Shown here one piece after another: positions 56,201-64,000 of a stretch of DNA of 64,000 bases. Origin of the DNA: Chryseobacterium sp. E1 (lineage in GTDB: Bacteria; Bacteroidota; Bacteroidia; Flavobacteriales; Weeksellaceae). The translations under genes and the position numbers were made by a program. The notes below the pieces were generated by a model. The model saw only the letters and a program-made list of their open reading frames with translations, was not told the origin of the DNA and ran no database searches. The stretch is taken from positions 3,906,001-3,970,000 of the forward strand of contig CP078104.1 in NCBI GenBank assembly GCA_019203745.1, read 5' to 3'. Position 1 is the first letter of the stretch; each line of letters begins with the position of its first letter.

Positions 56201-59200
56201 TTATTGATAGCTTCCGTACTTCCAGCGATAACACATTGGGTAGGTGCGTTGAAGTTAACCGGATAGCATCCTTCCACCTTAGCAATAATCGGTTGTAAAC
56301 GTTCGTGAGTAGCACTTGCAGCTAACATAGAACCCGGATCACCACCTTCTACTGAGTTTAGGATAGATTGAGCTCTCTGGATACTTAAATCAACCAATTG
56401 ATCTTCTGGAAATACACCTGAGAAACATAAAGCCGGTAATTCACCATAGCTGTGACCTGCCAGCATATCAGGAATAATTCCTAATGATTCTAAGAATTTA
56501 GCTAATGCAAGATCAACAATTCCTAAAAGCGGTTGTGCTAAACGGGTATCTTTAATGGTTTCTTTCTGTTGCTTTAAATCCGCTTCATTGAATGTTGTAG
56601 AAGGAAAACCACTTTTTCTAGCTCAGGATAATTGTCGATAATCTGACGCATAGCCGGGAAAACTACGAATAGATCACGAGCCATATTGATTCTCTGACTT
56701 CCTTGTCCAGGGAATGTAAAGGCTACCTTACCTTCTTTTTACTGACAGTGAAAGTATCTTTAGTCTCTATCCCTAGCAATACTAATTCAATCTTCATCAT
56801 CAGATCTACAGCAGTATCAGCTACAATACTGAACTGAATTGGTTTTTCTGAACTGATGCTTAAACTGTAAGCAATATCTTTTAATGGAATCTCATCGTTG
56901 ATTTCCAATAATGTTTTGATCTGGCTTGATTGTCCTTTTGCTTCTTCATAAGTATTTCCACGGAACACGAATAATTCTGAAGGCCAGGACTGCATCGCAA
57001 TTGAGTCATCTTTTTCGGATGGTTAGCAATGACTGTGTGGAAATTGGTTCCTCCAAATCCGAAAGCACTGATCCCTGCATACCTGTTTTTCTCTGTCCAT
57101 AATCCTGTTTCAGCATGGAAAGAGAATGGGCTGGTTTGTGCGTTATAATAAGCGTTCGGATTCTTAAGGTGAAGGGTAGGAGGTTTTACACCATGGTAAA
57201 CAGCAAGAGAGGCTTTGATTAAACCTGCTAAACCTGCGGCACATTTAGTATGTCCGATCTGAGTTTTCACAGAGCCTAAATGAGTCTGTCCCGGTAATGC
57301 ACCTGAACGGCTGAATAGGTTAGTCAAGGCACTTAATTCTGTTTTGTCTCCAACAACAGTTCCGGTACCATGAGCTTCTACCAATCCCACAGCTGCAGCA
57401 CTGATTCCTGCCTGAGTATAGGCACGTTCTAATGCCCTTACCTGACCTACTTTTCTAGGAGCAGTCAATCCAAGGGCTTTTCCGTCACTGGATCCGCCAA
57501 CTCCTTTGATTACAGAGTAAATACGGTCACCATCGTTGATTGCGTCTTCGTATCTTTTCAGAACAAGGATCGCAATTCCTTCTCCAAGGGCAATTCCGTC
57601 TGCTTCACTGTCAAAAGTGGCACATCTTCCTTTTCTGGAAAGAGCATGGGTACTGGAGAACATCAGGTAATCATTGATCCCGTTGTGTAAATCTGCACCT
57701 CCGGCAAGAACCATGTCAGATTTTCCTAATACAAGTTCCTGGCAAGCTAAATCTAAGGCAGCTAAAGATGATGCACAAGCTGCATCTACAGTAAAGTTTC
57801 TTCCCCTAAATCCAGACGGTTCGTAATCCTACCTGCGATCACATTGGCCAAAATACCAGGAAAGAATCCTCAGTAGTATGTGGAAACGCTTCTTTCACTT
57901 CTTCGTGAAGCTCACCGAAGACCTGCTTGTAATATCCTCTGAAACTATAGCTGTTAGCAAGGTCGTTACCGCCTTCAGCTCCGATAATAACAGAGATGTT
58001 TTCTCTATTGATATGTTTTTCGCCATATCCTGCATCTTCCATCGCACGTTTTGCTACCAATAAAGTAAGCAATTGTGTAGGCTCAATAGCGGCAAGAGAT
58101 TGTGGCGGAATACCGAATGCCAATGGATCAAAATCAATTTTGGAATGAAACCACCCCATTTTGAGTGAGATACATCTGCTTCATCTGAATCCGGCTTATA
58201 ATAAAGCTCTTTATTCCATCTCTCATCCGGAACTTCAGTAACACTGTCTTTTCCTAAGATAATATTTCTCCAGAATTCATCCAGATTTTTGGCGCCCGGG
58301 AAAATACATTCCATTCCTACGATAGCAATGTCTAATGGCTTTTCGCTGGATGTTGGTAATTCTGGTAATTCAGCGTTTTGGATATATTCGTAATTGTTGA
58401 TACTAACGTTTTGGTGAAGCTCTTCAAGGGTAAGCACTTTGTTGTGCATGGTGGCAATCTGCCCGATCATGTACATTCCAAGGTCAAGCTGATCATCTTT
58501 AGGAATATTCACCAGTTGATCTCCTTGGCGTTCAATTCCTTTAGCAGCAATTCTTAAACGGCCTACGTTAAGCTTTTCCAGTTTTTCCCAAACTTCTTTT
58601 TATCTGTTCCGGAAGCTAAAAGTTTAGCTTTCTCAGTATTGAAGTGGTTCGCAAATGCTGTATTTAAACAGCGGGTTTCATGGCCTGGAGCTGTCTCTAA
58701 TAAAACAGTGTCCTTAGCCTGCATCGCCTGTAGCTGGAACTCTTCCTGAATAGCTCCTGTTTGTACAGCTTCCTGAGTATACAGATAAGCGGTTCCCATC
58801 AAAACACCCACTTTTACTCCTCTGGCAGCTAATGGAGCTGCCATAATAGAAATGAATGCTGTTGAGAAATCATTATGGATTCCACCTGCGAAAAATACAC
58901 TGATATTTTCCGGATGGTCTTCTTTTAATATACGTTCAATTTGTTTTCCCAAAGAACCATGCTGGATAATGGACCAACGTGGCCACCACATTCACGGCCT
59001 TCGAAAATAAAGTTCTTAGCTCCTTCTTTAAGGAAAATATCCAGCAGAGCCGGAGACGGAACATGCAGGAACGTCTTTATTCCTGCTTTTTCAAATATTT
59101 TTGCTTGTGCGGGTCTTCCTCCTGCAATCAATACTACAGGCGGTTTTACTTCCAGAATATAAGAGGTTTGTTCGTCTCTTAATTCCTGAGGAGCAAATCC

Positions 59201-60263
59201 TAAAATACCGACGCCCCATGTTTTATGACCTGCCAGTTCTTTGGTTTCCATTACCAAAGATTTGGCTGAGTTTCCTTTTAATAAAGATAAAGCAACAAAA
59301 GGTAAAGCTCCGGCTTCTGCAACCGCATTGGCAAATCCGGGAACATCACTTACACGGGTCATCGGCCCTTGTGCAATGGGATACTTTAATCCAAGTTCCT
59401 GTGCCAATGGATTGTTCTGATTGATCACCTGAAGGACTTTTGCCTGTTTCAGATGCCCATGCATGGCTTCTTTAAGCCCAAATGCAAGCTTTTTCAGGGT
59501 TCTGAACTCTTCATACAGGTCTGTTGCCAGGAAATATCCTGACCCATTGGGATGTAGCTCTTGCTGATATCCAGATCTGTAAAATACTCTTTAAGATCTT
59601 CAGCAGTAATATCATCCGGTAATGAAGGTGAATTGGGTCTTACCAATACACGGTGGTTGGCAATGATTTTAGTTTCAGTTCCGTTGAGTTTTGAACACAA
59701 ATCCTTGATGTCCTTTGGAACAGAACTTTCAGGGAATAAAGCCAATTGACTGTCCAGTACAATACCTGCTGCTCCCAAAGCTTTCACGGCTGCGGCAGTA
59801 TGGAGTCCTATTCCCCCTGTACCCAAACCGGAATGCTTTTGATTTCATTGATAATACGTTGGAACAATACGAATGTAGATTCGTAACCGATTTGGCCTCC
59901 CGCTTCATTTCCTTTAATAATAATTCCTTTTGCTCCTGATTGTTCCGCTTGTTTTGCTTCCTCTAAACTGGTTACCTGACAGATTATATCCAGGTTTGAG
60001 TTCTGTTTGATTGACATTCCGGACGGCAGGATGGCAAATGTCACTTTCTCGGGAAATTGAAGTGCCAAAAAAATCTCGTTAGAAATGTGAATACCATACG
60101 AAGGTATATCAGATTGGTCAAGGAGGCTCAAAGCTTCCCTGGCAGTTGACAATTCATGCCCTAAGCTTAAAACAGGAAATATACCCGCCTGATGCATTTT
60201 AGGCATAAGATTGACATCCGGCCTTTCAAAAGGCGTTAGTCCAATAATGGTTAAGTTTTTCAT
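53237..60263 (-). CDS. PUFA-synthase-like type I synthase: NPD-NPD-KS-AT-ACP-ACP-KR, frameshifted
   Basis: About 2342 residues from MKNLTIIGLTPFERPDVN. Two nitronate-monooxygenase/PfaD-type TIM barrels lead: the first with GNEAGGQIG and VWVQGG, the second with PIAQGPMTRVSD and EGRECGGHVGP. Then come KS (about 640-1060, Cys in VDAACASS near 827, His in EAHGTGT near 963, GHTKCAAG near 1005), AT (GHSYGE near 1268), a Pro/Ala linker, two ACPs with LSIDSIKR (Ser near 1688 and 1801), and KR (GGAQGITA near 2076, Tyr in DYAAANS near 2260). The ACP motif is the one used in PUFA synthases. It builds and reduces an acyl chain iteratively. About eight indels interrupt it. Confidence 0.87.
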
Positions 60264-60330
60264 GGCGTTGATATGTTAGTAAAAATTTCACCACAAACAG
60301 CAACTCTTTGATAGATAGAGCTGATGCCTG

Positions 60331-60525
60331 CTATGAACGAATAAAATTGGTTCTTGTTATATCTTTAATTATAAAGTCTTTTTGGTAATTATTTTTCAAT
60401 AAAGTACTATCAACCCGGAAATCTTCTGGGGTAAGTTTGGTATTCAGCTCTTCATAAGGCTTCGGCCTGGCGTTGGTCAAGTTTTTCATCTCATCTATAG
60501 TATTGAAAATAATATCTGGTTTCAT
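60331..60525 (-). CDS. Small unknown protein upstream of the PKS operon
   Basis: Intact 64-residue ORF, hydrophilic and without signal peptide, with a Lys/Asn/Asp/Thr-rich sequence starting MKPDIIFNTIDEMKNL. It lies between the operon promoter (60763-60794) and PKS1, 67 bases before the PKS1 start, on the same strand and not overlapping any other gene. I recognise no family. It could be a small accessory protein or, less likely, a precursor or leader peptide. Confidence 0.5.
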   Translation of the reverse strand: MKPDIIFNTIDEMKNLTNARPKPYEELNTKLTPEDFRVDSTLLKNNYQKDFIIKDITRTNFIRS

Positions 60526-60721
60526 AATAAAACTCTAATCCTACAGGGATATCAAGTGTTTTTTTATTATGAGTGAATAAAAATAATAAAATTATGATAT
60601 ATGTTTAATCATAAATGCAATTTAGTAATAATTTTTAACAAATAAATGTTGATTATTCAAACGCTATTAAAGTATACGGTTTATTTTCTTATTCATTATA
60701 AACAAGGCGGCACAATCTAAG

Positions 60722-60749
60722 TAACTATAATTATAAAGAATTATAGTTA
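60722..60749. promoter_or_regulatory. Perfect 11-bp inverted repeat near the PKS transcription start
   Basis: TAACTATAATT / AATTATAGTTA with a 6-base spacer. It lies 13 bases downstream of the minus-strand -7 element, so it covers about +7 to +34 of the transcript. That position fits a repressor operator or a 5'-UTR hairpin. Confidence 0.6.
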
Positions 60750-60762
60750 AAGAAATGTTAAG

Positions 60763-60794
60763 CAAAGATAGAAATAAAAAATAAAATATTTCAA
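60763..60794 (-). promoter_or_regulatory. Promoter of the PKS/glycolipid operon
   Basis: On the minus strand TTG (60794-60792) and TATCTTTG (60770-60763) with a 21-base spacer: a full Bacteroidetes promoter. It gives a leader of about 230 bases to the small ORF and about 490 to PKS1. The remaining intergenic DNA from 60800 to 61245 is AT-rich and shows no gene. Confidence 0.7.
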
Positions 60795-61244
60795 AAAGAA
60801 GAGATTTGTTTTTTTAATATTACAAAAAAATAATATGCAGATATAGGCGCTAAACCTAGCTGGACAGGTCTTGCGAAAATCATAAAAATCCCAATTTATT
60901 TCACATGGAGCTGAATTGTAATACTATACAAAGATGATAGAGAAATGCTTTTTGTGAATTATTTGCACAGGTAGGTTAAGAAATTGATAATTTTAACAGC
61001 AATAAAAAAATTGTTTTATACATATCATTTTATGATTTGTTGTTATTATAATTTTATTTTATGCCGTTTTCCTTTTAAATTTCCGCAATACTTTAAAATA
61101 TTACCCTATAAATTCAGAAACCAAAATTGCAGAATAAAATTTTCAATTTGTTAATCTTATTCTTTACTTACCAGTCTGTAATTTATTGGAAGATGATTTT
61201 ATATTGGAGCATTTCATAGCTGTTAACGTGGAGATAGTAAATAT

Positions 61245-61287
61245 AAAAAAAGCTCCGAAATACTATATTTTCGGAGCTTTTTTTTTG
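61245..61287. terminator. Bidirectional terminator after glsA
   Basis: Stem AGCTCCGAAA / TTTCGGAGCT, A-run on the left and T-run on the right, starting about 14 bases past the glutaminase stop on the minus strand. Confidence 0.85.
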
Positions 61288-61300
61288 AGAGGTGATCTTT

Positions 61301-62313
61301 TTAGAAAATACTCAGATTATATTGTTTTACCAGATCCAGGATCATGTGATAACCCGCCAGTGAATTCCCATGTTGGTCTAAAGCCGGACTGAATACCCCG
61401 ATACCCATTTTCCCCGGAACGCTTACGGTAATTCCACCTCCAACTCCGGATTTACTCGGTAATCCTACCATTCTGGAATATTCACCGCTGAATTCATACA
61501 TTCCGGCAGTCAGCATTTGAGATTCTATCAGTCTGGCAACTTCGGCATTTTTATATTGGGAATCTCCATCAAAACGAACGCACTGATTGGCAAAGAAATA
61601 TCCGATTTTTGCCAGGTCTTCAGCAGTAAGTTCTATAGAACATTGTTTGAAATAATTATCCAGCTGATCTTCATTTCCTGTGATCAATCCGCTGTTTTTC
61701 ATAATATAAAACATACCCCGGTTACGGTGTCCGGTAGATTTTTCAGATTCATAGACTGATTTGCTGTACTCAATGGTTGGGTTTTTGGTAATATATCTTA
61801 CCATGTCCAGAACTTTAAGGAATGGCTTTTCACCTTCTCCGGAAATCAAGGAAGTGGTAAGGATCGCACCGGCGTTCATCATCGGGTTAAGCGGCTTGCC
61901 TGTGGTCTCAAGATTGGAAAAATGATTGAAAGGCCTGTCTGATCCGAAGTAACCCATCTTATCAAACACATTGGCTTCTCCTTTTTCGTTCACCGCTACC
62001 ATTAAAGCGATGATCTTGGAGATACTCTGCATGGTGAATTTTTTATTTACATCGCCGGTATTGAATATTTTACCGTTCTTATCCACCACTGAAAAAGCAA
62101 TAGCTTTGGCATCCATTTTCCCAAGTTCGGGAATATAATCTGCTACTTTTCCTGGGTGTAATAGGTTCTGTTTTTTCCAGGATACTGTTTAATGTTTTTT
62201 CAGAAATCGTTGAAATTTCACTCGTTTTCTGAGCATAAGTGGTTGTATGTAAGGAGAGAAAAGCTGCAAGAACAATTCCTTTTGCGGAAAATAAAAAGCT
62301 GTTTTTTTTTCAT
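61301..62313 (-). CDS. glsA: Glutaminase with signal peptide, frameshifted near the N-terminus
   Basis: Serine-type glutaminase that hydrolyses glutamine to glutamate and ammonia. The 271-residue intact part shows TMQSISKIIALMVAVN (nucleophile Ser in the SISK motif), NPMMNAGAI, ESEKSTGHRNRGM and the C-terminal GVGGGITVSVPGKMGIGVFSP, all family hallmarks. Removing one base from the A-run at the start gives MKKNSFLFSAKGIVLAAFLSL...TYAQ, a signal peptide, so the enzyme is probably periplasmic. A second indel is near 62150. Corrected length about 338 residues. Monocistronic, with its own promoter and terminator. Confidence 0.9.
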
Positions 62314-62355
62314 AGGGAAGGTTTTCTGATCAATGTTTGGATAAGCCATAGAAAA

Positions 62356-62386
62356 CAAAGATAAGTATTTCGCTTTCGGCAGACAA
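62356..62386 (-). promoter_or_regulatory. Promoter of glsA
   Basis: Minus strand TTG (62386-62384) and TATCTTTG (62363-62356), 20-base spacer, 43 bases before the ATG at 62313. The rest of the divergent region up to 62786 is very AT-rich and shows no gene. Confidence 0.7.
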
Positions 62387-62786
62387 TTCTTCCTCAAAAT
62401 ATCTGTTTTTGTACATGCTGAATTTTAAATTATTCTCTCTGATAACTCAAACCGGGTTATGATATATTGCTTTATTGGTTATTTAATTAAAATATTTTAC
62501 ATTTCGTTAATTATTTAGAAATATATTAAATAAAAATATGATTTTGGTTTATGTTTTAATTTAAAATCATAAAAGTGAATTATATATTAAAAAATAATGT
62601 TGTTGCCTGAATTAAACGCTGATTTCTGTTATTAACTATAATGCAAGTGAAATAAAATATGGTATTATATTTATTTAAATTATTGAGCTTCAGTTTGTAA
62701 ATTCGTAATATTTTTCACAGTTAAATGATTTTTGTGTTATTTTTTTATTAATTTGGGTTAAAATTAATAACACTTTTTTAATAACT

Positions 62787-64000
62787 ATGAAAAACAACAC
62801 CTATTTCAGTAGGCAGCACATCTTCAGATGGCTACTACTATGTTGGCTTTTAGTACCATGGGCACTACAAGCACAATCAGCTCGAATTACATGGAATTCC
62901 CAGGTAGGATGCCAGGAATACCGGGGAGAAAAAGGAGGTAATGACGACAACGGTACTACCTTTTCCTTTATCAATTCATCACAGTGTCTCAGGGTATGCG
63001 AAGGCAGTACGGTTACCTATATTGTAAGTGGCCAGAATATCTCGTATGTACAATGGAATATCTCAGGAGGAAACTCAACGGTTTCCGGTACCGGAAATAC
63101 CCAGGCTGTGGTAAATTGGGGCGCTGCTGGCAGTGGCGCTGTACAGGCAACGATTACGTATACAGACGGAACTGTTGAAAATCAGAACATCTGTATCGAA
63201 AAAATCAACAGCCCGGTGGCCAAGTTTGAAATGAAAAACCTGAAGTCTACAGTATGCCGGAATACAACAATCTATTTTGAAAATCTTTCTTATCAGAATG
63301 GCGGTACTGAAATTATTAATTATTTCTGGGACTTTGGGGATGGTACAACCTCTACAGCTTTTGAGCCGTCTCATGCTTATGTCAATCCGGGAAATTATAC
63401 GGTAAGATTAACGGTAACTAATAAATGCGGCTGTTCAAGCAGCGTTAAGATGCCGGTTGAGGTACTCAAATCTACTCCTGTACAGATCAACTGTGCTTCA
63501 GTAGTATGTGAAGGAAGCGTTGAGAAGTACAATGTACAGGACGGATGTCCGGGAAAATGGAAAGTGATTGGCGGAACCATTGTCAACAATAATGGAAGTG
63601 AGATTGAAGTAGTGTGGGATAATGTAGATCCGGCAGATGGCTTTGGCTACGTAATGTATCAGTCTGAATGTGGCTGTCCTGAATGGACAACGATTAAGAT
63701 CCCTGTGATTTTAAAGAAAGGTAAAATCAAAGGAGAGCCGATTGTATGTACGGGTAAACAGTATATCTACGGACTTCCTCAATGGCCTACTACCAGTGTG
63801 AAATGGAATGTTTCCGGACCGGGAACGGCTATACTGGACTATAATCAGCAAAGAAATGAAGTTCTTTTTACGGCCAACCAGCCTGGAACCTATACGCTTA
63901 CTGCAGACTATTTCAATACATTATTGTCATGCAGCGGACAAACTTATATTAATATTGTAGTAGAAGCACCTGTACTGATCAGTGGAGGAGCGGATGAAAT
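62787..64000 (+). CDS. Secreted PKD-domain protein, N-terminal part only
   Basis: Open from ATG 62787 to the window edge without a break (at least 404 residues). Signal peptide MKNNTYFSRQHIFRWLLLCW...ALQAQS, then a Cys-rich N-terminal region (VGCQEYRG, CLRVCEGSTVTYIVSG). A PKD domain is near residue 165-215 (DFGDGTTSTAFEPSHAYVNPG), and further beta-sandwich repeats each contain paired Cys (CGCSSS, CGCPEWTT, VCTGKQYIYG). This is the style of large Bacteroidetes surface proteins exported by the type IX system and often ending in a T9SS tail or RHS repeats. The C-terminus is outside the window, so the export signal cannot be checked. Confidence 0.8.
   Translation, partial: MKNNTYFSRQHIFRWLLLCWLLVPWALQAQSARITWNSQVGCQEYRGEKGGNDDNGTTFSFINSSQCLRVCEGSTVTYIVSGQNISYVQWNISGGNSTVSGTGNTQAVVNWGAAGSGAVQATITYTDGTVENQNICIEKINSPVAKFEMKNLKSTVCRNTTIYFENLSYQNGGTEIINYFWDFGDGTTSTAFEPSHAYVNPGNYTVRLTVTNKCGCSSSVKMPVEVLKSTPVQINCASVVCEGSVEKYNVQDGCPGKWKVIGGTIVNNNGSEIEVVWDNVDPADGFGYVMYQSECGCPEWTTIKIPVILKKGKIKGEPIVCTGKQYIYGLPQWPTTSVKWNVSGPGTAILDYNQQRNEVLFTANQPGTYTLTADYFNTLLSCSGQTYINIVVEAPVLISGGADE

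Noticed and set aside
54713..59424. Plus-strand ORFs within the PKS genes
   Set aside because: All are antisense to conserved KS, AT, ACP or NPD sequences on the minus strand.
61186..61392. 68-residue plus-strand ORF over the glsA terminator
   Set aside because: It reads through the intrinsic terminator hairpin and into the antisense of the glutaminase C-terminus.
62984..63589. Short ORFs on both strands inside the PKD-domain gene
   Set aside because: The frame from ATG 62787 is open to the window edge with a signal peptide and a clear PKD domain. The short ORFs are shadows.
1..64000. CRISPR arrays, tRNA or rRNA genes
   Set aside because: No regularly spaced repeats of CRISPR type, no cloverleaf-like sequence and no rRNA-like stretch were noticed on reading.

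Overview
The window looks like a chromosome segment from a Flavobacteriia bacterium close to Chryseobacterium or Elizabethkingia. The evidence is moderately AT-rich DNA, promoters of the TTG...TAnnTTTG type instead of Shine-Dalgarno-led genes, many small lipoproteins, an AraC regulator with TPR repeats and a membrane segment, and a secreted PKD-domain protein at the right edge. Almost every gene longer than about 500 bp is broken into fragments. Where the missing codon can be restored, the lesion is usually one base lost from a homopolymer. I therefore treat these breaks as sequencing or assembly deletions and give whole-gene coordinates.

Region 1 (1-25.8 kb) is ordinary chromosome: a patatin-like phospholipase (cut by the left edge), CorA, a FabH-type ketosynthase, a thioredoxin-family protein, an AraC/TPR regulator, two serine hydrolases of the beta-lactamase fold, several small lipoproteins, PruA, topoisomerase IB, Xaa-Pro aminopeptidase, a siderophore-interacting reductase with its AraC regulator, a Crp-type regulator with a two-gene redox operon, LysE, an XRE regulator and a glycerol acyltransferase. 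A promoter followed by a terminator with no ORF between them (about 15.8-15.92 kb) suggests a small RNA.

Region 2 (about 25.87-42.26 kb) is visibly more AT-rich and is a defence island. It holds a DUF262 protein, a tyrosine recombinase and a three-gene DISARM-like operon on the minus strand: a very large helicase with DUF1998-like and nuclease-like C-terminal parts, a DrmD-like SNF2 helicase, and a DrmMI-like adenine methyltransferase. Tail-to-tail with the methyltransferase lies a promoterless second copy of its C-terminal, target-recognition part. The two copies are bounded by a perfect 80-bp inverted repeat, with a 41-bp inverted repeat further in, and the recombinase gene starts about 100 bp away. 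This is the architecture of an invertible, phase-variable specificity switch, and it is the most interesting object in the window.

Region 3 (42.45-60.8 kb) is one long minus-strand operon for a polyketide or fatty-acid-derived glycolipid. A 2.3-kresidue synthase (two NPD-type enoyl-reductase barrels, KS, AT, two PUFA-type ACPs, KR) is followed by KS-AT-DH-phosphopantetheinyl transferase, a free ACP, an alpha/beta hydrolase, a fused double glycosyltransferase, two condensation-fold acyltransferases and a membrane protein. A clear promoter, an 11-bp inverted repeat just after the expected transcription start, and a small unknown ORF lie upstream.

Region 4 (61.25-64 kb) has a secreted glutaminase with its promoter and terminator, and the start of a secreted PKD-domain protein that runs off the right edge.
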